Positions 42,720 through 55,157 of a stretch of 64,000 nt of DNA are shown here, piece by piece. The stretch comes from Alentia gelatinosa (Eukaryota > Annelida > Polychaeta > Phyllodocida > Polynoidae). The notes below the pieces were generated by a model. It was not told the DNA's origin and ran no database searches. It saw only the letters and a list, made by a program, of their open reading frames with translations. The stretch covers positions 42,739,718 through 42,803,717 of the forward strand of contig OX465590.1 of the NCBI GenBank assembly GCA_950022655.1, read 5' to 3'. The position numbers and the translations under genes were made by a program. Position 1 is the stretch's first letter; each line of letters opens with the position of its first letter.

Positions 42720-43141
42720 CACTGCACGAAAACCATCATTTTACATATGAATGCGCCCGGCATCTATAAGTAGGTATTTTGCGTCTACAAGATTGTCTTA
42801 ATGTCCATTTTGTACATACACCTCATCTGTGGGCGTCTATATAAGCGTCCAGTGAACAGGGCTTCACTGAGAGCGGGCGGGGGGAGGTGGCGGGGGGTGG
42901 GGGGGGGAAGGGGGGGGGCTTCCTACTGAGGACACCTGTACTTCTACCAACACAAAGGGGCAGGAAGGGGTGTGGGCAGAGGGTATTTTCTCTCATATAC
43001 GCCAGGTGTGAAATACAGCCAAGACGCGTCTGTCGTATATTAGGCCTGGGCGTATATAAATGAAAACAAGTCAATATTCAGCCAATACATGCACTTCTGT
43101 GATGGCGTATATATGATTAAAATGGTGGTTTTCGTGCAGTG
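42720..43141. mobile_element. EnSpm/CACTA-like non-autonomous element, copy 2
   Basis: The ends CACTGCACGAAAACCATC and GGTGGTTTTCGTGCAGTG are flanked by ATA (42717-42719 and 43142-43144). At 422 bp it is an internally shorter relative of copy 1, sharing both termini, GGGCTTCACTG, the G-run and CCAGGTGTGAAATACAGCC. Confidence 0.9.
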
Positions 43142-43330
43142 ATATGACCTGTTCCTGAAATATGCAATGAATTTGAGCATGTCCCACGCTCAACAAAGCC
43201 TAAGTTAATTACTTTATTTCTGCGCGAAACCTGTTAAGATATAAGCTTTGTCTGCTGCAGCAGTATCAGGAAGGTCTTAATCAAGAAATAGGAATGTTGA
43301 ATGTTGAGTTAAAACGCAGAGTTTGGTGAT

Positions 43331-43805
43331 GGATGAGATGACATGAGTGGAATATTTAATAAGGGTAGCATGCCTATGGTCTGTTTCACATGAGTGAAAT
43401 CTGAAATAAGAGTTTTATGGTCTGTTACAGATGTGTGGAACCTGAAATAAGGGTATTATGGTATATTTATGATAAATGGAATCTACAATAAGGGTAGTGT
43501 GGTTTTAGACTGGTGTTAACTGAAATAAGGGTATTATGGTCTGTTTCAGACCAGCGTTATCTGAAATAAGGGTATTATGGTCTATTTCAGATTAATGGAA
43601 TCTGAAATAAGAGTTTTATGGTCTGTTTTAGACAAGTGGAATATGAGAAAAGGGTATTATGGTCTGTTTCTGACTAGTGTTATCTAAAATAAAGATATTA
43701 TGGTCTGTTTCAGATGAATGGAATCTGAAATAAGGATATTATGGTCTGTTTCACACGAGTGTTATCTGAAATAATGGTGATATGGTCTGTTTCAGACGTT
43801 TTGTG
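43331..43805 (+). repeat. ~40-bp tandem repeat
   Basis: Units of GAATCTGAAATAAGGGTATT followed by ATGGTCTGTTTCAGACNAGTG recur about ten times with point differences and a few indels. No coding content. Confidence 0.9.
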
Positions 43806-43848
43806 GATATTCTCATCTCATCGGGAGGCCGTTTAGTTTGGTAGATTT

Positions 43849-43930
43849 TTTTTTGTTGGTCTTTTATTTATACTGGTCAATGCTCAGCAAGTGTAGGTGC
43901 TGGTTTCAATGCACGGCCAGTTCCGTGTTA
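43849..43930 (-). mobile_element. 3' end of a retroposon (minus strand), copy 2
   Basis: On minus: GTGCATTGAAACCAGCACC...GCTGAGCATTGACCAGTAT, AAATAAAAG and an A-run. Same terminus as 367-460. Confidence 0.55.
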
Positions 43931-45560
43931 CAGTAGATAGTATTTGGTATTGTATAGTAAGTTCTTCCCTATGACAAAGACATTATCCAAAGATGAGAAC
44001 AACAATAAGGTAAATAACAATAGCAATAACAATAGCAAAAATAACGGTCTATAGACCGACAGAGTCAGGTGGTCACCGTGATCAGACCAAGTTCACCGCA
44101 TGCAGGATTGGATTTTTTTTGTGCAATTTTGTACGATGGCTCCGTTTTCAGAATCACAGATTACTGCTCCTCTGCGAAGCTTCTTTTTCTTTAATCTAAA
44201 GTGTTATTCTGATTTTAAAAATTGATGGTTATGGGTTCAGCGATCAATTATTACACGCACATTTTTGTTGGTGATTCTGGAGATCGCTTGGTGTGTACCC
44301 CGCATAAGATATATGTCATTTTGCATTGGCGATTATGGAAATCGCTGCAATACGCACTTGGTGTGTCTCCTGCTTAAACCCACGATGCACTCTCAATCTC
44401 GACGCCCGTATGCGGCGGCAAACACCGACCAGATACAAAGTCCCCCAGTCCCTGCAGGTTTCCCGCGTAAAAAGAAATCCAGACAATAAAAACAGACAAA
44501 AAGCCGCTTCCCATTTCCCATCCGGCTGGAGACTGACACTGATTGCGCATGCCCCTGGCCTATTTCCGGTGAGGTCGTCGAGAGGGTGTTATGGCGCGCT
44601 CCGACCGAACTGCACTGTTTATCGCCACTTGTAACTCCATGAAGTGCCACAAGGGGGCGTCCTGACCATAACAGTCCCGCAGCCGGACCGGAAACACTCT
44701 CCAAGCACAGGGCTCGCGAGTAAACTCCCCGCTACTCGCGGACTGAAGTTAAAGGTGTATTTATTTAGGTTGGGAAGTTTTCAAGACCGACCGTCTGAAA
44801 ATTAAAAATTATTAAAAAAAAGGAATCAAAATGAGGAAAATAAAAAGGTTGGAGTACTTCTGAATGACACAATAAACATAAGGCTGTCGGGGATGATTGC
44901 TTGATGAAGATGCATGTCAGATGAAACGATGAGAAATGCTGGGAGAGTGAAAAACCAGGCGGAGTTTTACTGGGTGTGTCCAGGTCTCCCCCCCCCCCCG
45001 TCTCTCTCTACCACATTAATTTGTTAATTGCCAATTAATCACAACACAAGTCTCAGGGTGCTGTCCAGAATAGGATGAACTCTGCTAAATGATGAATAAA
45101 TCTGTTTTTTTAGGCTACCGTGCTAAAGGCATATCCTGTTGAAAAAAAAATTTCGTCGAAAATCGCCCTCCATGAGGAAGGGGAGAACGGTTGGATGGGG
45201 GGTTTCAAATTATGGCAATTATCAATTAAAACCATTTACTGTGACTTACTTCTTTTTTTTTATTGTGGAGAATATTTTATTTTCAACTTGTACAGGATAT
45301 ATACACACAAGTATTTTAGCAGCCATAAAGAAACAGATACATTTCTAAATGATATAGGGTTGTCATGCACTGGTAAATTAATCTACCCTGTTTCTACAGA
45401 TTTTCGAAATACATACTGTAACTTACTTTAATACCAAATGAATGAAATATAACATATCATCAAGTTGGACCAATCCCAACAGGTAAATTATGCTAATTCA
45501 CATTTGACTGGTTTGGACCTCTCGTTACAAAATCAAAATCGCGTTGGAAGGTAACCTAAT
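43931..45560. other. Mostly unassigned; CpG-rich patch at 44500-44730
   Basis: 44500-44730 is CpG-rich with GCGCATGCCCC (NRF-1-like, 44545), TTTCCGGT (ETS-like, about 44562) and CCACAAGGGGGCG (CTCF-like, 44647). 44260-44380 contains repeated GGCGATTNTGGANATCGC phrases, also seen near 38130. Short frames (102-103 codons) have no domain. Confidence 0.4.
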
Positions 45561-45564
45561 AAAT

Positions 45565-45982
45565 GGGGGCGTCCACCACCACGACAAGGCTATGACAAGC
45601 GGCAACAAAAAAGTTCCAATCGGCGCTTGTTGCAGCCTTGTAATAAGAAGGGGGGCTTTATGACAGTATTGTTGGGGCTGGTTGGGAAGTGCACGCTCCA
45701 CCAAATTTCCTATCGTAGACCTGTGCGACATGCTCCTGATATGCCATGACACTCCACGATAAGGGTCAAGTCGTGGCAAAAATCAAACATGCTCGATGTT
45801 GTCGTAGCCTTGTCAGAAGGCTCGCGACAAGCTTCCAATCTTGGCCTTGTTGTGGCCTTGTCATAGACTCTTGTCGGGAACTGGGGTCCACCATCCACGA
45901 CAAGGCCTCCAATCATAGGCCAATCGTGGACCTTCTCAGGAACCCATTGTCATAGCCTTGTCGTGGTTGGTGGACGACCCCC
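45565..45982. mobile_element. TIR element with GGGGGCGTCCACCACCACGA ends
   Basis: The left end GGGGGCGTCCACCACCACGA and the complement of the right end GGGGGTCGTCCACCAACCAC continue as CGACAAGGCTATGACAA on both sides. The interior holds several more CCTTGTCGTGG/CGACAAGGC copies. No transposase. Target duplication is not clear. Confidence 0.78.
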
Positions 45983-46501
45983 TTAATGGGGCAGTTGACC
46001 ACGTAGGGGTCTATGATTTCCTTCCGATGCAAAACCCATATCGTAGGGTCAAAATTTGTAGATTGCTTTGGCTAATCTAGAGCATCGCAGAGTATTCTGC
46101 CAGGACAATTGCTCTCACGTGTGAGATACTGAAGAATAGAGGAAACATGTGCACATATGCCCTGCAAATTTGATGATTCTTTATTAGGTTTAACCGTCTC
46201 AAATCACTATTTTCTTAGTTTTACTTTGAACAGAGATTTTAGTGAATTGAAAGATATGTATAGGGAACTCCTACGCATAGCTTATTGAGTACTGTAAATA
46301 CATATTTAGACCTAGCTAGACTTTATACATCGTTATGCATGTAGGGTTTTGTGGCAGTGAATCCATACATCTCTACAGTCTTATCTCCCTGACAGATCTC
46401 ATAGCTACTTCCTGAAGCTTCTCACGTGACTATAAGCCGTGTGATGTCTCGCTAAGGATCGTAGCTGGTGAGAAAGAAATGACCTGTCGGCACACCTCAC
46501 T
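45983..46501. other. Unassigned sequence
   Basis: No supported feature in about 0.5 kb. Confidence 0.4.
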
Positions 46502-46778
46502 TTATCTAACCCCTCGTATTTCCCCCATAGACTTAACACATGGAACTTCTACTCAACGCCCATTGAGTATTGTAAATAAATACCTCATGGATGAAAATTT
46601 CACAAACGTTAGCCGATCAGTCAGTCAGTGGTAGGAGTGAAATAAAATCTGAACCACACCTTAACTGTAGCCACTGAAAATACGCCATTCATTTTGGTCT
46701 GCTAGTGATCTCACCTCGTGGGATTACCCTACAACCAAACCTCATGGCGTATGTTCCATGGATACGAATCTCCATGCA
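46502..46778 (+). mobile_element. Hairpin-tailed element, family H1, copy f
   Basis: TTATCTAACCCCTCGTAT, CCATAGACTTAACACATGG, body, AGGAGTGAAATAAAATC, then a palindrome (AAAATACGCCATTCATTTTG...CCTCATGGCGTATG), ending GCAGTTCTTCC. The hairpin sequence is distinct from copies a, b, d and e, and its arms resemble copies g and h. Confidence 0.75.
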
Positions 46779-47219
46779 GTTCTTCCTCATCATTCCGCAC
46801 TTTATCCGGTGAGTTCCAGCTTGTTTCTCACTGCTTAAAGACCGTGAGGATACTAATATTAAAGAAAACAGCAGAGAGAAGTTGTGAGAGGGTTCAGAGT
46901 GTGTGTGGCCTTGCCTCTCGTTGTTCTATCTGCTGGAGATTGGCTGCAGGCTGAGGGTGTGAGGAGTGAGAAACCACCACAACACGAGTATCACCAACTG
47001 CTTATTGTGAACATGAGGCAATATGTGACCTCAGCGCGCGCCCCGTCTTCACAAACTCATCACAGTAACAGCAGTCTGTCTTTTCTGCAGTCCGCAGCCA
47101 TGTGTGTGGCTAAGTTATATGAGTATCGACAATGATCGGGTGATAGAGCATGCACATATAGCGGCTTTGATGCAGTAGGAATAGGAATTTAGTACGTCCA
47201 GAGATGGTATATCTGATTT
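46779..47219. other. Unassigned sequence
   Basis: Short frames only (46718-47135); no domain recognised. Confidence 0.4.
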
Positions 47220-48125
47220 AAGATATGTAGTGAGTGGGAGGCACACAGAGAGGTAGGGAGAAGAGAGAGGGAGATATATAGAGAGGAAGGCACACAGAGA
47301 GGGAGGGAGAAAAGAGTGGGATGAATATAGAGTGGGAGGCACACAGAGAGGTAGGGAGAAAAGAGAGGGAGATATAGAGAGAGGAAGGCATACAGAGAGG
47401 TAGGGACAAAAGAGAGGGATGCATATAGAGAGGAAGGCACACAGAGAGGTAGGGAAAAGAGAGAGGGATGTATATAGAGAGGAAGGCACCCAGAGAGGTA
47501 GGGAGAAGAGAGAGGGATGTATATAGAGAGGAAGGCACACAGAGAGGTAGGGAGAAGAGAGAGGGATGTATATAGAGAGGAAGGCACACAGAGAGGTAGG
47601 GAGAAGAGAGAGGGATGTATATAGAGAGGAAGGCACACAGAGAGGTAGGGAGAAGAGAGAGGGATGTATATAGAGAGGAAGGCACACAGAGAGGTAGGGA
47701 GAAAACAGAGGGATATATATAGAGAGAGAGGAAGGCATACAGAGAGGTAGGGAGAAGAGAGAGGGAGGTATATAGAGAGGAAGGCACACAGAGAGGTAGG
47801 GAGAAGAGAGAGGGATGTATATAGAGAGGAAGGCACACAGAGAGGTAGGGAGAAAAGAGAGGATGTTAATAGAGAGAGGAAGGCACACAGAGAGTTAGGG
47901 AGAAAACAGAGGGATATATATATAGAGAGAGGAAGGCACACAGAGAGGTAGGGAGAAGAGAGAAGGATGCATATAGAGAGGAAGGCACCCTGAGAGGTAG
48001 GGAGAAGAGAGAGGGATGTATATAGAGAGAGGAAGGCACACAGAGAGGTAGGGAGAAAAGAGAGGGAGATAATACAGAGAGAGGGAGGCAGAGAGACAGA
48101 GAAAGGAAAAAGGAGGCAGAAGGAG
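47220..48125 (+). repeat. 49-bp purine-rich minisatellite
   Basis: About 18 units of GAGGAAGGCACACAGAGAGG followed by TAGGGAGAAGAGAGAGGGAT and GTATATAGA. Because 49 is not a multiple of 3, all minus frames remain open, giving ORFs up to 346 codons with a leucine/serine/proline 49-residue repeat. These mimic a membrane protein but are artefacts. Confidence 0.97.
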
Positions 48126-48589
48126 AGGGGGAGGCAGAGAGACAGACAACCAGTCAAACAGACAGTGGCTCCAAAGTACTGGTGTCCTACGATTCTTATT
48201 TCTTCAATCTTACGTCGCAACTCGAACACAAGGAAACAAGACCATGTCTTTCAACTACAAAGGTAGCCCAAGGTCTTCAAATCACCATTACAATATTAAC
48301 CGGTACGATTCACCCTCACAGTATTCCCTGGGTGATCATCCTACCATTTTTGGTTTTGTCAACGGCCAAAGCTATTGAACTATTACATTACTTAACAAAG
48401 TGTTGTTCTTATTAGATATACAGAAAGTGGTGTAAATACTCAATACATCGTAACTTCATATACAATCGTAACAAAAATATGTAGGGCTAGCCAATGTCAT
48501 CATATAACTAGTTTTCATTGCCAGTTGCTATACCATAACAAATGAAACAAAATATTACTTTGACAAAGTAAAGGGGGCGAAGATAGATG
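48126..48589. other. Unassigned sequence between purine-rich arrays
   Basis: Ordinary sequence of about 460 bp; the 77-codon plus frame at 48182 has no domain. Confidence 0.4.
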
Positions 48590-49175
48590 GATATGTATCG
48601 AGAGGGTGGCTGAGAGACAGAGAGAGGGAGAAGAGAGAGGGAGATATACATAGAGAGAGAGGGAGGCAGAGAGAGAGATGGTGGCTAAGAGACAGCGAAA
48701 AGAGAGAGGGAGATAGACATAAAGAGCGGGAGGCGGACAGAGAGATAGACAGACAGACAGGCAGAGAGAGGGGGACAGACAGAGAGAGAGAGGGAAGCGG
48801 ACAGAGAAAGAGAGAGGGAGGCAGATAGAGAGAGAGGCTGGCTACGAGACAGAGAGAGGGAAAAGAGAGAGGGAGATAAAGATAGAGAGAGGGAGGCAGA
48901 CAGAAAGAAAGGGTGGCTAAGAGACAGAGAGAGGGAGAAGAGAATGGGAGATAAACATAGAGAGAGACGGAGACATACACAGAGAGAGGGAGGAAGACAG
49001 AGAGAAAGGGTGGCAAAGAGACAGAGAGAGGGGGAAGAGAGAGAGAGGGAGACATAAATAGAGAGAGGGAGACATACATAGAGAGAGGGAGACATACATA
49101 GAGAGAGGAAGACATACATAGAGAGAGGGAGGCAGCAGAGAGAGGTAGAAGAGAGAGGGAGATATACATAGAGTG
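48590..49175 (+). repeat. GA-rich irregular minisatellite
   Basis: Irregular GAGAGAGGGAGGCAGACAG / GGTGGCTAAGAGACAGAGAG units related in style to 47220-48125. Long minus ORFs (up to 204 codons) are artefacts of purine/pyrimidine asymmetry. Confidence 0.93.
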
Positions 49176-49440
49176 TATTGGTGTGTTTATGGTGGTGAAG
49201 CCCGGACAAGGTTCACCGCTAACTCTGCTGGCACAGAGGAGGGCTGCGGGACCCCGGAGAGATTATCTCAGATGATCCGTCACTAATAGCGGATTAGCGC
49301 ATTATTTACGACTTAGGGGGCCGTGTCTTTCGCGGCTTACACACCTCAGGGTATCATCCCTCAGCCGCAATAACACGGACCGCCACACTGTAAACGTGGA
49401 GCAGTGTGATTAGAGGAGTGTAGACGGTATGACCAGCTCA
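49176..49440. other. Unassigned GC-richer sequence
   Basis: Single-copy-looking sequence between arrays, with no exon recognised. Confidence 0.4.
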
Positions 49441-50060
49441 TTTACAGCACCAACTCACTAACGGACTAACTTACTCACACCACCAGCTCACTCACACCAC
49501 CAGCTCACTCACACCACCAGCTCACTCACACCACCAGCTCACTCACATAACAAGCTCACTCACATCTTCGTATGAAGTTATTTCATATCTGTCATTAGAA
49601 ATACTCTATATGACTAGACAGTCGACCAGTGAACTGTCTGCATGGTATTTTCCTGCATCCTGTCCCAGTCGATGTGTAGAAGAGAGCACTTCACCCAAGG
49701 CTCGCACTATACATCCCTCTCCTCCATCTCTTTTGACCCATTCACTCACACCACCTGCTCACTAACGGGACCAACTCACTCACACTACCAGCTCACTCAC
49801 ACCACCAGCTCACTCACACCACCAGTACACTCACACCACCAGCTCACTCACACCACCAGCTCACTCACACCACCAGTTCACTCACACCACCAGCTCACTC
49901 ACTCTACCAGCTCGCTCACACCACCAGCTCACTCACACCACCAGCTCACTCACACCACCAGCTCACTCACACCACCAGCTCACTCACACCACCAGCTCAC
50001 TAAAGGGATCAACTCACTCACACCACCAGCTCACTCACATAACAAGTTCACTCACATGTT
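49441..50060 (+). repeat. 17-bp minisatellite (CACCAGCTCACTCACAC)n
   Basis: Two arrays (49480-49562 and 49740-50045) of a 17-bp unit, separated by a unique segment that is itself duplicated further on (49598-49735 versus 50153-50282, sharing GACTAGACAGTCGACCAGTG). The 141-codon plus frame is an artefact. Confidence 0.95.
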
Positions 50061-50400
50061 CGTATGAAGTTATTTTATATCTGTCATTAGAAATACATAT
50101 ATATCTATCCCTAATATACAAATAGGAATTATTTCATCTTCATCAAACTCTATATGACTAGACAGTCGACCAGTGAACTGTCTGCATGGTATTTTCCTGC
50201 ATCCTGTTCCAGTCGATGTGTAGAAGAGAGCACTTCTCACAACGCTCGCACTATACATCCCTCTCCTCCATCTCTTTTGACTCGTCTGCATCGTCAGAAA
50301 CAATGCTCCTCCTTTACCGTCAAGGATCACTCTCATCTCGGCCGTGTCTGTTAATATCCGCCTCTCCAGCACCTCGCTGCTGTCAGAGTGCCTGCCCCGC
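50061..50400 (+). repeat. Second copy of the 49598-49735 segment with flanks
   Basis: 50153-50282 repeats GACTAGACAGTCGACCAG through CTCCTCCATCTCTTTTGAC almost exactly, showing a local duplication of about 550 bp that spans the 17-bp array. Confidence 0.85.
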
Positions 50401-51595
50401 TCACAATATGCTCTGACGCGAGACGTCCGTGTGGGCATCTCACTGCACCACTCACCTCTCTGTGTGGGCGTCACACTGCACTACTCAGATCTCTGTGTGG
50501 GCATCACACTGCACCATGCAGCTCTCTGTTTGGGCGTCACACTGCACCACTCAGCTCTCCATGTGGGCGTCACACTGCACCACTCACCTCTCTGTGTGCG
50601 CGTCCCGCTGCACCACTCAGCTCTCTGTGTGGGCATCTCACTGCACCACTCACCTCTCTGTGTGGGCATCACACTGCACCACTCAGCTCTCTGTGTGGGC
50701 GTTACACTGCACCACTCAGATCTCTGTTTGGGCGTCACACTGCACCACTCAGCTCTCCGTGTGGGCGTCACACTGCACCACTGAGCTCTCCGTGTGGGCG
50801 CCACACTGCACCACTTACCACTCTGTGTGTGTGTGTCACACTGCACCACTCACCTCTCTGTGTGGGCGTCACACTGCACCACTCGCCTCTCTGTGTCTAC
50901 ATCACACTGCACCACTCAGCTCTCCGTATGGGTGTCACACTGCACCACTCAGCTCTCTGTGTGGGCGTCCCACTGCACCACTTACCACTCTGTGTGTGTG
51001 TGTCACACTGCACCACTCACCACTCTCTGTGGGCATAACACTGCAGCACTCACCTCTGTGCATGGGTGTCACACTGCACCACTCGCCGCCCTGTGTGGGC
51101 GTCACACTTTACTACTCTGTATCGGCATACTTCATTTCGTTATCACACTGCAGCATTCACCACACTGTTTCGGCATCACACTGCACCACTCACCTCTGTG
51201 TCAAACCTCACACTGCGCCACTCACCTCTGTGTCAATCTCACACTGCGCCACTCACCTCTCTGTTTTAGCCTCACACTGCACCACTCACCTCTGTGTCAA
51301 TCTCACACTGCGCCACTCACCTCTCTGTTTTAGCCTCACACTGCACCACTCACCTCTGTGTCAATCTCACACTGCGCCACTCACCTCTCTGTGTCAATCT
51401 CACACTGCGCCACTCACCTGTCTGTTCTAGCCTCACACTGCACCACTCACCTCTCTGTTTTAGCCTCACACTGCACCACTCACCTCTGTGTCAATCTCAC
51501 ACTGCGCCACTCACCTCTCTGTGTCAATCTCACACTGCGCCACTCCCCTCTCTGTTCTAGCCTCACACTGCACCACTCTCTGAGCTGCTCACTGA
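50401..51595 (+). repeat. 33-bp minisatellite with an 11-codon periodicity
   Basis: More than 30 units of GTGTGGGCGTCACACTGCAC followed by CACTCAGCTCTCT. From about 51180 a variant with CTCTGTGTCAATCTCACACT or TCTGTTTTAGCCTCACACTG takes over. The length is a multiple of three, so long frames stay open on both strands (up to 333 codons), but the conservation is at the DNA level and no domain is present. Confidence 0.96.
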
Positions 51596-54500
51596 TCTGG
51601 TCACGTGGCTGCTCACTTGAGGAGGGTCGAGAAACGTCATTACTTTGACCAATTATCGCAGCTTTAGCGCTGATCCTTTGGCAGCTTGTTCAGCTGGCAA
51701 TTAGAGGAGAGAATTAGACGGTTCGTGATCGTCCTCCAAATGACCTTCCACACATACATCAAGATATACTGCTAGTTCTTTAAAAATACAGAATTAGTTC
51801 TAGATAGTGCAGAAAACAGATATACCAGTACACATGTACTGAAAAATACGTTAATCAAGAGAGAGATAAGGTATCGTGAAAAGTTGGGCCATACATTTTT
51901 TTAGATAATTTTTTTATCCAGAAGGCATAAGGCAATATTTGCCTGTTTTCAATACAATCCAGATCTTAGTATTTGACCAGAAATACATCAATCGTTTTTG
52001 CTTTGCTTTTTCCATTTGGCGAGCTAAACTAGATCTTATCTAGGTATGATAGATAAAATGTTATGATAGATAAAAAGTTCTCGGTGTTCCCACATACCAG
52101 CAGTCGCTTGGCTCGATTACACGTCCAGAACAATTATCTAGGTATGATATTTACATTGATATTGCTTTCATACAGGATATATAACCAGAAAACCTGGACT
52201 CTAGTCTAGATTCAACATGGCTTGATTATCACATATTGTTCACGATAAAGTTGTTTTTTTTGTTTATTTGAAAGTCACAACATCTGAAATACATCAGTTC
52301 TTCCCGTGGTGACTGGTAAGTAATACTCGGAACAAGACATTTAAATCACCCAGTTTTACGAGAGAAGTTTCAGATAAGATGAGAAGGGGATGAAATGAAA
52401 AGGAAAAATAGTGGGACAATTTTGAATATAATCCAAGCTTTCCGAACTTTAGATGTTCTCCAGGCAGAAGCAAGCTTATTCTTATCCACTTACTCTATTT
52501 CAAATCCCTTAAACTGGTTAAAAGCTGATACCGATTCTATACGGTGTAGATGCGGGATCTTTAGGTCAGAGGTTTCCATTCCACCACGAACTGAGGGTGT
52601 ATTGCATCGGTCTAGATCAACACATAAATAGTACAACTAAGAAGAAGCACTGAATACACGGAAACAGAGTTTGCCATATATGGTCATATGCAAAGTGGTT
52701 TGGCACTTGAAAAGAGAGCGTAAACAAACTTTGAAAGTATATCCGTTTAAATGTTGGCAAACGCACTGTTTAGCAACTGCATAACATGTTATGCAGAGCA
52801 GTACAGACTTTAATATCCAAGTCCACGAGCGCAGCATTTGTATCCCATTTAATGAGTTACAAATGCTGCAGGCTGGGGTGTGGCTTTAGATGCAGCGCAG
52901 CCTTGGAAGATTTCTTTTGCATTGATATACTTCCATAATCAGTTTGTTTACGCTTCCTAAACTGAAATCCTGTTTTCGTGAATCTGTGAGCGGACAGAAA
53001 GGGAAGGTGTGTGACCTTGACACAGGACCAGTCACTTGACCTTGACCTGCTGACAGTGCACACTTAGCCACCTCATTAATAATGCATGCCACTCATCACC
53101 CATATAGTGTGGGGGCAGTGTCCTTGACCCTGCACTATGGTTAGGCCAGGAGCACAGAGTGTCCTTGACCCAGAGCCTCATATGTGCTGAAGTCCTTGAC
53201 CGAGACAGGAAGCAAGGACTAGAGAGGAAACCAACATGTTTTGGTCACAGTCGTTATTCCCCATGGAGTCTGAACGGAAGCAATTTGAACTGGACTTAGT
53301 GTTTTGAGCCTTACCTACAAAGTAGCATTCCTGATAATGATACTACATAAATCAACTTTGTATGTGGTTTACTACCTTTGAAATGTGATATTACTCTCAA
53401 TGCTTGTGATACAATATGCTCAGAATTGTGTGTAGGACACGCTTTTTCTTTTTTCTTTTAACTTATATCTTGGCAATTGAAAGGTTTGTTTATCAAATGG
53501 TAGGCTAGATCATGAAAATCAGTCGTTCGTGACTGACAAATGTAGATAAAATGACAGTTACTCTATCACTCTTGATGAATAAAGAAACATAAAAAAAAGA
53601 AGAGATGACAGCCAAGTGAATATTCTGAAACGTTCACACTATATGTCGAGTGCTGCGACTGAAGGGAGTCGCTTTTGTATCTAACTCGTCCCTGTGTACA
53701 CTAATTGAACCAAATGATCACGATATGTATTAGTACCAATACTCGAAGGGTCATGGAGAACGAGCTCATTATGGTAAGCCTCTCGGAGAAAAACATGTCA
53801 GTGAAACACATTCCAGGACAATTCCACCCCAGGTTAAAGCTGCAGCTAGCTAAGTCCGTATTGCAACTAATTCATTACAACCACACGCACACCACTGTGT
53901 GTGTGTGTGGGTGAGGGGGGGTGTAGTTTAAACATTGATAAGAAACACTCACACCAAGAGTAGGCCATACAAGCCGCCGTACTAAGCTAGTCCATATCAT
54001 AAAAAAGAACAAACATGCAGATACCAGAATATTTATATCTCAATATGGCTCAGAAGTTTCACACGGAATTACAGCACGGCTGACTGGCTTAGCAAGTGAC
54101 TGCTAATATCTAAGACAAAACAATGGGACAGGGGAAACAGGGCTTTCTCCCCTCAACCTGAATTTGACGGGAATGTCAATCCACCCATTCTCCTTGACAC
54201 TCTCCATAATGATCAAGGAAAATAAAACTTGACAGAGACACTGTCAGACACAAACACTGGGCTGAGGCACAACTCAGCAAGGCTACAATCAGCACTTACA
54301 GTGGTTTTCCTCCTTGTCCTGACTGGACTGGGTGCTAGGGGGAGTCCACAACCCCAGCAGTATGAGTTTATAAGGCATAAACTCGATAGGAACTGTGTGG
54401 ACTGACACATAGCCACCACTCGAACACATCGGCGGGCGACACGGCTGTGTCGAACGCGTTTGGTCGTACAAAACAACAAAGCGGTCAAATGACGTCCATG

Positions 54501-55157
54501 TGACGGCTCTACCAATCAGAAGCGTCAAAGCTGGTATGCAGATGAGGCCGCGGAAACCTCCACGGCCCGCTTCCCTTTTTCTCTCTATCAGTGGTCGCAT
54601 AGCGGTGGGAGAGGACTCACTACGGATACGCCGCGTCAAACCAAATCAGAAGTTTCGCAATGTTTATAAAGCTTGTTTGGATTTTGCATTTCTGGGCCAA
54701 TACTGCCCTCAAACAGTCTCCCCAATCCCCCCACCGATCTGGTTATATGCTTTTTGCCAAGCCTACCCCACCTAAGCAACTCTCCCTTGTCGTGTACATT
54801 CTCTATGAATGACACCAATCTGACTTCTTCCCAAAAGCGGCGACAGAAAGGTTATTGTTAAGGGTATAGTTTTGTTGAAGTCAGAAGGGTCTCTGTCCTA
54901 TTACACCTTTTTATATTTACACGTTAATATCACACATGAAGTCACCACACGTTTAAGGTCAAGACTCCGATGTGAAATCCGCTCTTGACTCCCTTTTCTG
55001 GGCGCGGGAAACACTCGGCTGTAATCTGAATGCAAACAGACCACGTAAATCACGAATACGGCGTCCCCGACCGTCGTGAGTACGTCACGTGTGTAAATCA
55101 GCCTTAATGAGCTGTAAATCAGGCGTACACGGAGCATAGAGCGTAGAGAGATCAACA
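51596..55157. other. Unassigned 3.5-kb interval
   Basis: The longest stretch without a supported feature. It has short frames on both strands (up to 116 codons, 54289-54639 minus) without recognised domains, a CCTTGACC-repeating patch at 53120-53205, a GTGTGTG run near 53895, and a moderately CpG-rich patch at 54410-54640. If a host exon exists in the window, this is a plausible place, but I cannot show one. Confidence 0.4.

Noticed and set aside
47115..48229. Long minus-strand ORFs (up to 346 codons) rich in Leu/Ser/Pro, resembling a multi-pass membrane protein
   Set aside because: They lie entirely in a 49-bp minisatellite; all three frames are open because 49 is not divisible by 3 and the unit lacks stops. 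Not a gene.
50344..51648. Plus-strand ORFs up to 333 codons with Cys/His-rich 11-residue repeats
   Set aside because: The periodic Cys/His looks zinc-finger-like but comes from a 33-bp minisatellite and appears in several frames; spacing does not match known zinc fingers.
54213..54861. Short overlapping ORFs in a CpG-richer patch considered as host exons
   Set aside because: No domain, no convincing splice-site pair and no repeat-free conservation signal can be judged from one sequence.
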